Shown: positions 27,535 to 36,688 of the stretch, piece after piece
Numbering within the stretch: position 1 is the stretch's first letter
How the letters are laid out: every line of letters begins with the position of its first letter
Source of the DNA: Parabacteroides faecis
GTDB lineage: Bacteria > Bacteroidota > Bacteroidia > Bacteroidales > Tannerellaceae
Direction of reading: 5' to 3'
Length of the DNA stretch: 64,000 nt
NCBI RefSeq assembly: GCF_014647375.1
Contig: NZ_BMPB01000013.1
Span: 62,001 to 126,000 of the forward strand
Program-made: the position numbers and the translations under genes
The notes under the pieces: model-generated
The model's input: only the letters and a program-made list of their open reading frames with translations
Told to the model about the DNA's origin: nothing
Database searches by the model: none

Positions 27535-28791
27535 GTGAATGCTTTAACGTACATATTGATTTCGCTGGCTTTTTCAGCTTTTTTTTCAGGCATGGAGATT
27601 GCGTTTATTTCTTCCAATAAATTGCGGCATGAACTGGATAAAAAGAATAAAAATATTGCCGGTAAAATACTGGATATATTTTATCGGAATCCCAACCAGT
27701 TTATTTCAACGATGCTGGTGGGTAATAATATTGCATTGGTCGTTTATGGCCTGCAAATGGCAATTATACTGGAACCGTTTATAGCCCGGTTCGTTACTAA
27801 TGAGGCTTTGATCGTCCTGATCCAATCGATTATCTCTACATTGTTGATCCTGTTTACGGGAGAGTTTATACCAAAAACGATTTTCAAGCTGAATCCGAAT
27901 TTCTCCTTGAACTTGTTTTCGGTTCCTTTACTGATTATATACATTATATTATATCCGATTTCAAAGTTTTCGGCTCTGATTTCTTATTTGATACTGAAGT
28001 TGGTGGGAGTGAAGAATATCACTCAGTCCAGCAGGCGTACTCTGGGTAAAGTCGATCTGGATTTTTTTATTCAGCAGAGTATTGAAGATGCACCCTTGAA
28101 TTCGGATATGGATACCGAAGTGAAAATATTCCAGAATGCACTCGATTTCTCTAATGTTCGTTTACGTGACTGCATTGTCCCGCGGACAGAGATTGTTGCA
28201 TGTGATACGACAGCCAGCATCGATGAGCTACGTTCTAAATTTATCGAGACAGGATTGTCCAAGATTTTGATATATAATGAAAATATCGACGATATTATAG
28301 GATATATCCATTCGTCGGAACTCTTTAAGAACCCGGAAGACTGGACACAGAATATTAAGACTGTTTCGATTGTTCCCGAAACAATGGCCGCCAATAAGCT
28401 TATGAAAGTCCTGATGCAGGAGAAAAAGAGCATGGCCGTTGTAGTGGATGAGTTTGGCGGGACAGCCGGGATTGTGACACTGGAAGATCTGGTTGAAGAA
28501 ATTTTCGGTGAGATAGAGGATGAGCATGATATGAAATCGTATGTTGCCCGTAAGGTTTCGGATGACGAATACCTGATATCGGGGCGTATGGAGATCGATA
28601 CCTTAAATGAAAAGTTTAATCTGGAATTGCCGGAATCAGACGATTATGTAACGATCGCCGGTTACATACTGCATTTCTATCAAAAATTTCCTAATTTGAA
28701 TGAATCAATCGTAATTGATAAATATACTTTCAAAATAATAAAAGTAACGGCGACGAAAATAGAACTTGTACGAATGAAAGTAGGCAATTGA
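27535..28791 (+). CDS. CNNM/CorC (HlyC)-type membrane protein, GldE-like
   Basis: A 418-residue protein starting at GTG 27535 (MNALTYILISLAFSAFFSGMEIAF), 7 bases after lptC. Domains are DUF21 with four membrane segments (1-150), two CBS domains (about 195-315) and a C-terminal CorC_HlyC domain (about 330-415). The family includes magnesium/cobalt exporters and the Flavobacterium gliding protein GldE. The conserved block VVDEFGGTAGIVTLEDLVEEIFGEI is split here by naming only its core GGTAGIVTLEDLVEEI. Ion specificity cannot be told. Confidence 0.88.
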   Translation: MNALTYILISLAFSAFFSGMEIAFISSNKLRHELDKKNKNIAGKILDIFYRNPNQFISTMLVGNNIALVVYGLQMAIILEPFIARFVTNEALIVLIQSIISTLLILFTGEFIPKTIFKLNPNFSLNLFSVPLLIIYIILYPISKFSALISYLILKLVGVKNITQSSRRTLGKVDLDFFIQQSIEDAPLNSDMDTEVKIFQNALDFSNVRLRDCIVPRTEIVACDTTASIDELRSKFIETGLSKILIYNENIDDIIGYIHSSELFKNPEDWTQNIKTVSIVPETMAANKLMKVLMQEKKSMAVVVDEFGGTAGIVTLEDLVEEIFGEIEDEHDMKSYVARKVSDDEYLISGRMEIDTLNEKFNLELPESDDYVTIAGYILHFYQKFPNLNESIVIDKYTFKIIKVTATKIELVRMKVGN

Positions 28792-28834
28792 TGAAAAAAA
28801 GTGGAATAAAAGATGTAACAAATCCTTTTTTTCG

Positions 28835-28842
28835 TATCTTCG
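28835..28842 (+). promoter_or_regulatory. -7-like element for the PpiD-like gene
   Basis: TATCTTCG, one base off TAnnTTTG, 46 bases before the ATG at 28889. Confidence 0.4.
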
Positions 28843-28888
28843 TGCCCTTAAACTGTAAAATATAAACTTTAAAAATAAATAACGATAA

Positions 28889-31027
28889 ATGGCTACGCTG
28901 GAAAAAATCAGAAGCAAAGCAGGACTGCTTGTACTCGTTGTGGGTTTGGCATTGTTCGCTTTTATCATTGGAGACTTTTTGAACTCCGGTTCTACTTATT
29001 TCAGACAAACTCAGGAGAGAGTTGCTAAGGTTGACGGGGAAGTAATTAAAATTCAGGATTATCAGGGACGCATTGATGAAATGACTGAGATGTATAAAAT
29101 GCAGTCAGGTCAGAGCAGTCTTCCCGAAGAATACATGAATCAGATCCGTCAGTCGGTATTCGACGCTATGGTACAGGAAGTTGTACTTGACGAAGCAACA
29201 GATAAATTAGGTATGGGGGTAAGCCCGGAAGAGTTGTTCGACATGGTTCAGGGTGAAAACATTTCACCGATGATCCAGCAGATGCAGATGTTTGTGAATC
29301 CGCAGACCGGAGCATTTGACAAGTCTGCTTTGTTGAACTTCCTGAAAACTATCGATGATGACAATATTGCCAGTTATCCGGCAGATCAGCAGGCTCAATT
29401 GATCCAGGCTCGTAATTTCTGGTTGTTCTGGGAAAAGAATATCAAACGTCAGCGTCTGGAACAAAAATATACTACGTTGCTGAGTAAAGCTGTTTCTGCA
29501 AATGTTTTGGATGCTAAAGAAGCATTCGACAATGCTGCAGAAAACTCTGATATCGTTTATGCAATGCAGTCATACGCTAGTATTCCTGATTCAACGATTG
29601 AAGTGAGCAAGAGCGAAATCGAAAAGCTGTATAATCAGCGTAAAGAACTTTACAAACAAAAAGAAGGTAAGGTTATTAAATATATCGCAGTTGATATCCG
29701 TCCAAGCCAGGAGGATTATGACAAAGCCAGTGCAGATATCGAATCTCTGAAAGAAGAATTTAAGACTTCTGAAAAGGTTGCTGATATTGTAAATGAAAAC
29801 TCTGAAGTTCCTTACATGGATGCTTTCTTTACAGAAAATGCTTTCGATCCTGAAATGAAACAATTTGCAACGACTTCTGAAGTTGGTGCTGTGTATGGCC
29901 CGGTATTTGACAATGACAAATACAGAATGTTCAAGCTGGTTGATAAAAAGATGGCTCCTGACTCTGTAAAGGTAAGTCACATCATGTTAGCTAACTCGGG
30001 TGACGAAGCACGTACGACTGTTTTGGCTGACAGTTTGATGAACGTATTGAAGAATGGCGGAAACTTTGAAGAACTGGCAAAACAGTTCTCTGCTGACCAG
30101 GCTGCTGAAAACGGCGGCGAACTGGGATGGTTTACTGAAATCACTGCACTGAGAGGTGTAAATGAAGATTTCAAAAATGCTGTTTTCTCAGCTCCGGTTA
30201 ATGAAGTTGTAAAAGTGAAGTCATTATACGGAACTCACTTGGTGAAGGTTACGGAAAAAACAGCCAATGTGAACAAATATAAAGTGGCTGACATCGACAT
30301 GACTGTATCTCCGAGTTCAAAAACATATAGCAATATCTATAATGAATTGAACCAGTTCATTTCTAAGAATACCGATTTGGCTAAATTGGATGAAGCTGCT
30401 AAAGAAGCTGGCTACAACCTGATCTCTGGTGTAACAGTTACAGGAGATAACCAGACTTTGGGTAGTATCAAGAATTCTCGTCCGGTTATCCGTTGGGCAT
30501 TCCAGAACGATAAAGGTAAAATCTCTGAGATTTTTGAATGTGATGATAAGTTCGTGATTGCCGGAGTAGAAGGTACATTGAAAGAAGGTTACCGTTCTGT
30601 TGCTTCTTTGACTCCAGCGCTGAAAGCTGAAATCGCTGCTCAGAAGAAGGGTGAAAAGATTGCTGCAGATCTGAAAGCAAAGAATTTGACATCTGTAGAA
30701 GCTTATGCTGATGTGATGGGATCGAAAGTCGATTCTGTTAAGTTTATCAACTTCGGAACTCGTCGTATTGCAGGAATCGGTGTAGAACCGAAACTGAATG
30801 CAATGGTTTCTGTTGCAGAAGTGGGTCAGGTTAGCGAACCGGTTGCCGGAAACAATGGAGTATATGTATTTAAAGTATATGACAGAAATAAGGAAGCTAA
30901 AGAATACAACGAAGCAGAAGAAATCAAGACTTTGGATGCTTCAAATGCTTATCGTTTCGGATTCCAGGCTATCCAGTCATTGGTTAACAAGGCAGATGTA
31001 GAAGACAACCGTATCCGTTTCTTCTAA
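28889..31027 (+). CDS. PpiD/SurA-like periplasmic peptidyl-prolyl isomerase
   Basis: A 712-residue protein with one N-terminal membrane anchor (LLVLVVGLALFAFIIGDFL), a SurA_N/PpiD_N chaperone domain, a central parvulin domain at about residues 345-455 (VKVSHIMLANSGDEARTTV through GTHLVKV), and a long C-terminal region with a second degenerate parvulin-like part. It should be an inner-membrane-anchored folding helper for exported and outer-membrane proteins. The family is typically of this length in Bacteroidetes. A strong terminator follows at 31070-31110. Confidence 0.9.
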   Translation: MATLEKIRSKAGLLVLVVGLALFAFIIGDFLNSGSTYFRQTQERVAKVDGEVIKIQDYQGRIDEMTEMYKMQSGQSSLPEEYMNQIRQSVFDAMVQEVVLDEATDKLGMGVSPEELFDMVQGENISPMIQQMQMFVNPQTGAFDKSALLNFLKTIDDDNIASYPADQQAQLIQARNFWLFWEKNIKRQRLEQKYTTLLSKAVSANVLDAKEAFDNAAENSDIVYAMQSYASIPDSTIEVSKSEIEKLYNQRKELYKQKEGKVIKYIAVDIRPSQEDYDKASADIESLKEEFKTSEKVADIVNENSEVPYMDAFFTENAFDPEMKQFATTSEVGAVYGPVFDNDKYRMFKLVDKKMAPDSVKVSHIMLANSGDEARTTVLADSLMNVLKNGGNFEELAKQFSADQAAENGGELGWFTEITALRGVNEDFKNAVFSAPVNEVVKVKSLYGTHLVKVTEKTANVNKYKVADIDMTVSPSSKTYSNIYNELNQFISKNTDLAKLDEAAKEAGYNLISGVTVTGDNQTLGSIKNSRPVIRWAFQNDKGKISEIFECDDKFVIAGVEGTLKEGYRSVASLTPALKAEIAAQKKGEKIAADLKAKNLTSVEAYADVMGSKVDSVKFINFGTRRIAGIGVEPKLNAMVSVAEVGQVSEPVAGNNGVYVFKVYDRNKEAKEYNEAEEIKTLDASNAYRFGFQAIQSLVNKADVEDNRIRFF

Positions 31028-31069
31028 ATAAATAGCTATAAAAAGGATCAGGTATATCCTTTTGAAGGA

Positions 31070-31110
31070 AAGCTGCCGGACTTATTCAAAAAAGTCCGGC
31101 AGCTTTTTTT
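31070..31110 (+). terminator. Strong intrinsic terminator
   Basis: Perfect 14-bp arms aagctgccggactt (31070-31083) and aagtccggcagctt (31092-31105) with an 8-base loop, followed by a T-run to 31110. It ends the PpiD-like transcript. Confidence 0.9.
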
Positions 31111-31117
31111 ATCTTTG
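31110..31117 (+). promoter_or_regulatory. -7 element for rlmN
   Basis: TATCTTTG starts at the last T of the preceding terminator, 32 bases before the rlmN ATG at 31150. The -33 region would fall inside the terminator stem. Confidence 0.55.
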
Positions 31118-31149
31118 TAACTGAATTAATCGTTATAGAACAAAATACA

Positions 31150-32181
31150 ATGCAAGAGAAAAGACGATTGTTAGGCATGACGCTGAACGAACTGAAAGAG
31201 GTCGCTGCACAGGTCGGCTTGCCCGGTTATGCAGCAAAGCAGATGGCTGATTGGCTGTATAAGAAGAAAATTACGTCCATTGCGGAAATGAGTAATATTG
31301 CTATTGCCAAACGAAGCCTTTTGGAAGAGTCTTTCGAGATAGGAGCGGTACCTCCGGTCGATTGTATGAAATCGGTGGATGGTACGATCAAATATTTATT
31401 TGCTGCAGGTCCCGGTAATTTTGTCGAATCGGTTTATATACCGACCGATGACCGGGCTACGTTATGTGTTTCTTCACAGGTGGGTTGTAAGATGAACTGC
31501 TTGTTCTGTATGACGGGTAAACAGGGTTTTACAGTCAATCTCACCTCGAATCAGATTTTGAATCAGATCCAGTCCCTTCCCGAGTCGGATTCGCTGACTA
31601 ATCTGGTCTTTATGGGAATGGGAGAACCATTGGATAATGTAGACGAACTGTTCAAAGTGCTTGAGATCCTCACGTCTCCCTATGGGTATGGCTGGAGTCC
31701 CAAGAGGATAACTGTTTCTACTATCGGAGTTGCGAAGGGACTGAAACGTTTTCTGGAAGAGAGCGATTGCCATCTGGCTGTCAGTCTGCATTCTCCTTTC
31801 CATGAAGAGCGTTTATCTTTGATGCCGGTAGAAAAAGCATATCCGGCACAGGAAGTTATCGATCTGATCAAACAATATGACTTCACTCATCAGCGCCGTG
31901 TTTCTTTTGAATATATAGTTTTTAAAAATTTAAATGATAGTCCGAAACATGCTAAAGCTCTGATTTGTTTACTGAATGGAATGGAATGCAGGATTAACCT
32001 GATTCGTTTCCACGCTATACCTGATGTCCCGTTGGAAAGTTCGGATTTAGCGAAAATGGAAATCTTTCGTGATACTTTGAATAAAGCAGGGCTCGTTTGT
32101 ACGATCCGGGCTTCAAGAGGAGAAGATATATTTGCTGCCTGCGGGATGCTGTCGACAGCAAAAAAGCAACAAAATGGATAG
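31150..32181 (+). CDS. rlmN: Dual-specificity RNA methyltransferase RlmN
   Basis: A 343-residue radical SAM enzyme that makes 2-methyladenosine at 23S rRNA A2503 and at tRNA A37. The iron-sulfur ligands are Cys113, Cys117 and Cys120 (CKMNCLFC), and Cys331 in FAACGML is the methyl-carrying residue near the C-terminus. Motifs FMGMGEPLDNVDEL and LAVSLHSPF are standard. It sits behind its own promoter. Confidence 0.95.
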   Translation: MQEKRRLLGMTLNELKEVAAQVGLPGYAAKQMADWLYKKKITSIAEMSNIAIAKRSLLEESFEIGAVPPVDCMKSVDGTIKYLFAAGPGNFVESVYIPTDDRATLCVSSQVGCKMNCLFCMTGKQGFTVNLTSNQILNQIQSLPESDSLTNLVFMGMGEPLDNVDELFKVLEILTSPYGYGWSPKRITVSTIGVAKGLKRFLEESDCHLAVSLHSPFHEERLSLMPVEKAYPAQEVIDLIKQYDFTHQRRVSFEYIVFKNLNDSPKHAKALICLLNGMECRINLIRFHAIPDVPLESSDLAKMEIFRDTLNKAGLVCTIRASRGEDIFAACGMLSTAKKQQNG

Positions 32182-32208
32182 AAGACAAGTCATTTAATGG
32201 AAAAGAAC

Positions 32209-32216
32209 TATATTTG
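32209..32216 (+). promoter_or_regulatory. -7 element for the DUF4837 gene
   Basis: TATATTTG matches TAnnTTTG and lies 14 bases before the ATG at 32231. Confidence 0.5.
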
Positions 32217-32230
32217 TGTAATAAAAACGA

Positions 32231-33274
32231 ATGGGTATGAAAAAGATTTCTTTACTGATTAGCTTATATATGTTCCTGGTATTGCTGGGATCATGTAGCT
32301 CTGGTCCGGTTGGAAAACGGGCTACTGGCCTCGCTTATGAGGTTGTTGTAGTAATGAAAAAAGCAAACTGGGATGGCCCTTCGGGAAAGGCTATTAAACA
32401 AGAGCTGACATCTGATGTCCCAGGTCTTCCTCAGTCTGAACCAGCATTGAAAATAACTTATGTAGATCCTTCGCAATTTGACGGGTTATTGACTTATGTG
32501 CGCAATATTCTGATTGTCAATATTGATCCTTCTATTTATACGAAGACCTCATTGAACTATGAGAACGATCGTTGGGCAAAAGGACAGGTAGTTGTCACTC
32601 TGAATGCCCCTTCTCCGGAAGCGATAATAGAGTATGCACAGGCGCATCCGAGGGCGCTTGTCGATTTCTTCGTGAAGGTTGAAATGAACAGGGCTATAGC
32701 ACAGCTGGAGAAAGATTATAGTTCGGTAGTTATGGATAACCTGAAGGATCATTATGATCTGATGTTGAATGCACCGGCTAACATGACTTATTACCGGGAT
32801 ACTACGGACTTTTTCTGGGCATCCAATAATGCCAATACCGGACGTACGGATTTGATTGTATATACTTTCCCTTATACGGATCCGAATACATTTACGGCCG
32901 AATATCTGGTAGAGAAGCGTGACTCCGTATTGAAAGCGAATTTGCCGGGTGCTTTCCCGGATTCTTACATGACAACGGAATCGCGGTTCGGAGTTGAATA
33001 CACCCCGATCACAGTGAATGGAAAGTATTGCGGCGTATTACGTGGTTTATGGAAGATGGTTGGCGATATGATGGGAGGACCGTTTGTCAGTCATGTCCGT
33101 CTGGATGAAAAAAATAACCGCGTAGTTGTTGCCGAAGGTTTTGTCTTTGCTCCTGAAACAGATAAACGTAACTTTATCCGCCGTATCGAAGCTGCTTTAT
33201 ATACACTTCGTCTGCCGGGTGAGTTTGATAAATCGGTAGAAGAGAAGCTGGACATTCCGGAAAGTAAGAAATAA
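32231..33274 (+). CDS. DUF4837 family lipoprotein
   Basis: A 347-residue lipoprotein with a signal ending LLGSCSSGP. The start may be ATG 32231 or ATG 32237 (MKKISLLISLYMFLVLLG). The mature part is a Bacteroidetes-only domain without recognised catalytic residues; WGMMGGPFVSHVRLD-like conserved blocks (here MGGPFVSHVRLDEKNNR) occur near residue 280. Function unknown. It lies 13 bases before pdxA and is probably co-transcribed with it. Confidence 0.82.
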   Translation: MGMKKISLLISLYMFLVLLGSCSSGPVGKRATGLAYEVVVVMKKANWDGPSGKAIKQELTSDVPGLPQSEPALKITYVDPSQFDGLLTYVRNILIVNIDPSIYTKTSLNYENDRWAKGQVVVTLNAPSPEAIIEYAQAHPRALVDFFVKVEMNRAIAQLEKDYSSVVMDNLKDHYDLMLNAPANMTYYRDTTDFFWASNNANTGRTDLIVYTFPYTDPNTFTAEYLVEKRDSVLKANLPGAFPDSYMTTESRFGVEYTPITVNGKYCGVLRGLWKMVGDMMGGPFVSHVRLDEKNNRVVVAEGFVFAPETDKRNFIRRIEAALYTLRLPGEFDKSVEEKLDIPESKK

Positions 33275-33287
33275 ACAAACATAATAC

Positions 33288-34403
33288 ATGGAAGAACGAT
33301 TGATTAAGGTGGGCATTACCCACGGAGATATAAATGGCATCGGATATGAGGTGATCTTGAAAACATTCTCAGATGCCAGGGTTGCAGAACTTTGTACTCC
33401 GATCATATACGGATCATCGAAGATCGCAGCTTATCACCGGAAAGCGTTGGAGTTGCCTCCTGTGAATATGAATATCATCTCTCAGGCCGAAGATGCCGGT
33501 ATTAACCGGGTGAATATCATTAACTGTGTGGATGATGAAACAAAAGTGGAATTATCGCAATCGACATCGATCGCCGGAGAAGCTGCATTCCTGGCTTTAG
33601 AGGCTGCCGTTACTGATCTGAAAAGAGGGGCGGTGGATGTATTGCTGACGGCTCCGATCAATAAACATAATATCCAGAACGAACAGTTCCATTTTCCGGG
33701 ACATACCGAATATCTGGAAGAACGTTTCGGAGGAGTAGGGCGGAAAGCTTTGATGATCCTGATGAAGGACGGTCTGCGTGTCGCTTTGGTAACTGGGCAT
33801 ATACCTCTTTCCGAGGTTCCTTCCAAAATAACTGTGGAGGATATTGTGTCGAAGTTACGTATATTCAATCAATCGCTCAAACAGGATTTCGGTATCGTGA
33901 AGCCTCGTATTGCCGTACTTTCTTTGAATCCGCATGCCGGGGATGACGGCTTGTTGGGTAAAGAAGAAGAAACGATCATCATACCCGCTATGGAAGAAGC
34001 AGAAAAAAGAGGTGTGATGTCTTTTGGACCGTATGCGGCAGACGGATTTTTCGGTTCCCAGATGTATGATAAATTTGATGGTGTACTGGCAATGTACCAT
34101 GATCAGGGACTGGCGCCGTTCAAAACGCTGGCGATGGATGACGGTGTTAATTATACGGCAGGTTTGTCGATCGTGCGGACTTCTCCGGCACATGGTACCG
34201 CCTATGATATTGCCGGACAGAATCTCGCTTCCGAAGAATCGTTCCGTCAGGCTTTATATACAGCTCTGGATATTTACCGCAACCGGTCTATCTATCGTGA
34301 AGCGACGGCTAATCCACTCCGTAAACAGTATTTTGATAAGGGCGGCGATAATGAAAAGCTGGATCTTACCAAAGATGACGATACAGAGGTTTCTCCTCAA
34401 TAA
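33288..34403 (+). CDS. pdxA: 4-hydroxythreonine-4-phosphate dehydrogenase PdxA
   Basis: A 371-residue NAD-dependent enzyme of the DXP-dependent pyridoxal phosphate pathway. Recognisable blocks are the start KVGITHGDINGIGYEV, the metal-binding FPGHTEYLEERFG and VTGHIPLSEV, and the C-terminal TSPAHGTAYDIAGQ. The C-terminus has a short acidic extension (DLTKDDDTEVSPQ). The transcript ends at the perfect palindrome at 34413-34449. Confidence 0.94.
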   Translation: MEERLIKVGITHGDINGIGYEVILKTFSDARVAELCTPIIYGSSKIAAYHRKALELPPVNMNIISQAEDAGINRVNIINCVDDETKVELSQSTSIAGEAAFLALEAAVTDLKRGAVDVLLTAPINKHNIQNEQFHFPGHTEYLEERFGGVGRKALMILMKDGLRVALVTGHIPLSEVPSKITVEDIVSKLRIFNQSLKQDFGIVKPRIAVLSLNPHAGDDGLLGKEEETIIIPAMEEAEKRGVMSFGPYAADGFFGSQMYDKFDGVLAMYHDQGLAPFKTLAMDDGVNYTAGLSIVRTSPAHGTAYDIAGQNLASEESFRQALYTALDIYRNRSIYREATANPLRKQYFDKGGDNEKLDLTKDDDTEVSPQ

Positions 34404-34412
34404 GTAATGAAT

Positions 34413-34449
34413 AAATATCCCCCGGAAAACTGTTTTCCGGGGGATATTT
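34413..34449. terminator. Terminator after pdxA
   Basis: Perfect 18-bp arms aaatatcccccggaaaac (34413-34430) and gttttccgggggatattt (34432-34449). The T-rich end on both sides lets it work in either direction. Confidence 0.8.
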
Positions 34450-34548
34450 GTTATAAAAGCTGGCTCTTTATACCTGTTGTATTTTATAATAATCTGGTCT
34501 ATATTGCGCTTTTTGACTTCAATCTTTTTTTGATAGGAAAAGTTTGCG

Positions 34549-34556
34549 TAAGTTTG
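34549..34556 (+). promoter_or_regulatory. Promoter of the lipid operon
   Basis: TAAGTTTG matches TAnnTTTG, 24 bases before the ATG at 34581. TTTG at 34529-34532 fits a -33 element. Confidence 0.6.
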
Positions 34557-34580
34557 TGGTTCAAAATTGCAACATGAATT

Positions 34581-35048
34581 ATGTTTAAAGATAAAACGAT
34601 CGTATATACTTCCGGAACATTCGATATGTTTCATTATAATCATCTCCGGATGATCAATTATGCTCGTAGTCTGGCTGATATCCTTATCGTAGGAGTAAGC
34701 ACGGACGAACTGGTTTCTTCCTATAAAGCGAATCCCATTATCCCGTTCAATGAACGTCTTCAAATCATTGAAGCGTTGAAAACTCCGGATATTGTCATAC
34801 CGCAGCATACGTTGGATCATACAGAAATTGTAAAGAAGTTGAATATCGATGCTTTCGTGGTTGGTGACGACTGGTTCGGCAAATACGATTATCTGAAAGA
34901 TTTAGGTGTACAGGTTTTCTATTTCCCATATGGAACCGGCGTATCTTCATCTAATTTGAAGAAAACGATTCATGATTCCTACGAAGAGAACCTGAAATAT
35001 CAACGACATGCTAAACCTGCTACTGTAAAGGGAAAAGGGGAAGAATAA
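34581..35048 (+). CDS. TagD-like cytidylyltransferase/adenylyltransferase
   Basis: A 155-residue nucleotidyltransferase of the cytidylyltransferase-like family. The start YTSGTFDMFHYNHLRMINYA carries the nucleotide-binding HxGH box as His18-Tyr-Asn-His21, with Asn in place of the usual Gly. The C-terminal YGTGVSSSNLKKTI matches the RTxGISTS-type motif. By family it would activate a phospho-alcohol with CTP, for example glycerol-3-phosphate to CDP-glycerol or phosphoethanolamine to CDP-ethanolamine; the substrate cannot be fixed. It is the first gene of a four-gene run with a CDP-alcohol phosphotransferase, the natural user of its product. Confidence 0.85.
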   Translation: MFKDKTIVYTSGTFDMFHYNHLRMINYARSLADILIVGVSTDELVSSYKANPIIPFNERLQIIEALKTPDIVIPQHTLDHTEIVKKLNIDAFVVGDDWFGKYDYLKDLGVQVFYFPYGTGVSSSNLKKTIHDSYEENLKYQRHAKPATVKGKGEE

Positions 35049-35057
35049 AAAGAACTC

Positions 35058-35786
35058 ATGGAAAAGTGTGCTTTAATTACCGGTGGTACGAAGGGTATAG
35101 GTAAAGCGGTGGCTTTCTGTCTGGGAAAAGCCGGGTATGACCTTGTGCTTACTTATGCCTCTGATCCGGAAAAAGCCGAACAAACACAAGACTGTTTGCG
35201 GCAGCAATTCGGGATCAACGTGTCTGTACTACAGGCTGATATAACAAAGAAAGAATCCATTGATAAAATAGATGCTTATTTGCGGGAGAATAATTTGCTG
35301 TTGGATGCTGTTGTCTTTAATGCAGGACTGACTTGTCGCGATTCATTTGAAGACTTGTCGCTTGCAGATTGGGAACGGGTCTTTTTTGCGAATGTACATT
35401 TCCCTGTATTCTTATTACAACGTATTGTTCAATTGATCAATAAAGGGGGCAGTGTGGTCTTTACCGGTTCTTTGATGGGTATTCAGCCGCATTCGGTTTC
35501 TCTGGCTTACGGGGTAACCAAAAGTGCTGTGCATGCTTTGGTAAAGAATATGGTCAAATTCCTGACACCTTATGAGTTGCGTGTGAACGCAGTTGCTCCC
35601 GGGTTTGTCGATACCGAATGGCAGAAGACTAAACCGGCCGAGATACGGAGGAATATAGAGAACAAGGTTGCTTTAGGACGTTTTTGTGATCCGGAAGAGT
35701 TGGCCGAAGTGTATAAGATGTTAATAGAAAATAGTTATTTTAATGGCGAAGTGGTCGTTGTAGACGGCGGATATTCGTATAAATAA
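35058..35786 (+). CDS. Short-chain dehydrogenase/reductase (FabG- or 3-ketosphinganine-reductase-like)
   Basis: A 242-residue Rossmann-fold reductase. The cofactor motif TGGTKGIG is at residues 8-15, and the catalytic Ser138, Tyr151 and Lys155 (YGVTK) are intact. General automatic naming would be 3-oxoacyl-ACP reductase. Its position inside a lipid headgroup and acyl-transfer operon, away from other fatty acid synthesis genes, suggests another keto-lipid substrate. From memory, a Bacteroides SDR with 3-ketosphinganine reductase activity (BT_0972 locus) is described, and this may be its counterpart; that is an inference. It is 9 bases after the previous gene. Confidence 0.85.
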   Translation: MEKCALITGGTKGIGKAVAFCLGKAGYDLVLTYASDPEKAEQTQDCLRQQFGINVSVLQADITKKESIDKIDAYLRENNLLLDAVVFNAGLTCRDSFEDLSLADWERVFFANVHFPVFLLQRIVQLINKGGSVVFTGSLMGIQPHSVSLAYGVTKSAVHALVKNMVKFLTPYELRVNAVAPGFVDTEWQKTKPAEIRRNIENKVALGRFCDPEELAEVYKMLIENSYFNGEVVVVDGGYSYK

Positions 35787-35793
35787 TAGATCG

Positions 35794-36681
35794 ATGAGTA
35801 ATTTGGATAAAGAATACGAAGCATCACTGAAATCGATAGAAACAGAAAATGTGGTTGACCGGGCGTTTTATCGTCCGATCGGTTTCCGTATCGCTCGTAT
35901 GTTGCGTGGCACGGGTATTACCCCGAATATGGTGACGGTCATTTCCATATTTGTAGGAGCGGCCGTCGGTTTCATGTTTTATCATGATAATCTGGTTTAT
36001 AATATCTGTGGTATTTTATTATTGATTTTTGCTAATATACTCGACTGCGTAGACGGTCAACTGGCACGTCTGACCGGCATTAAGTCTGCTATCGGGCGAA
36101 TACTTGACGGATTTGCCGGTGATATCTGGTTTGCTTCTATCTATGTCGGTTTTGCTCTCCGTTTATCTCACGAATATGGTACTTACTGGTTTTTCGCTTT
36201 AGCCGTTATTTCCGGCTTATCCCATCTGGTACAGGCGAATATAACCGATTATTATAAAACATTACACCTTTATTTCATCAGTAAGGATAAGGGGGCAGAA
36301 TTCCAGTCTCTGGAGCAGGTGATAGCCCGTCATAAAGAGATGAAACTGGGTATCAATAAAACATTTTATTTTCTTTACAGGGGATATACTTTACTTCAGG
36401 TGAAAGCCACTCCTTCTTTGCAGCGTATGTTACAGAGTCTTCATGCCAAATACGGGGATGATATTCCGGAAAATGTACGGGTTGCTTTTCGTAAACAAAG
36501 TCGTGACTTAATGCGTTATATAGATTTGCTGACATTTAACGGACGTACGATCGTTATGTTTATCGTTGTGTTGGTAGGTGAGGTCTGGGTTTATTTCCTG
36601 TATGAAATAATCGTATTGAATTTTGTATTGCTCATGTCGATGCGCAAACACGAAAAAATGTGCGCATCGTTTATTGAATAA
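35794..36681 (+). CDS. CDP-alcohol phosphatidyltransferase family membrane enzyme
   Basis: A 295-residue integral membrane protein with about six membrane segments. The catalytic signature reads DCVDGQLAR (Asp84, Asp87, Arg92), Gly101 and RILDGFAGD with Asp105 and Asp110. The last two Asp are separated by four residues, where the canonical motif has three. It should move a phospho-alcohol from a CDP carrier to a lipid alcohol, or the reverse arrangement. A soluble, charged insert of about 60 residues (about 165-245) is longer than in PgsA or PssA. It lies 7 bases after the SDR gene and 7 bases before the acyltransferase gene. Confidence 0.87.
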   Translation: MSNLDKEYEASLKSIETENVVDRAFYRPIGFRIARMLRGTGITPNMVTVISIFVGAAVGFMFYHDNLVYNICGILLLIFANILDCVDGQLARLTGIKSAIGRILDGFAGDIWFASIYVGFALRLSHEYGTYWFFALAVISGLSHLVQANITDYYKTLHLYFISKDKGAEFQSLEQVIARHKEMKLGINKTFYFLYRGYTLLQVKATPSLQRMLQSLHAKYGDDIPENVRVAFRKQSRDLMRYIDLLTFNGRTIVMFIVVLVGEVWVYFLYEIIVLNFVLLMSMRKHEKMCASFIE

Positions 36682-36688
36682 ATAGAAT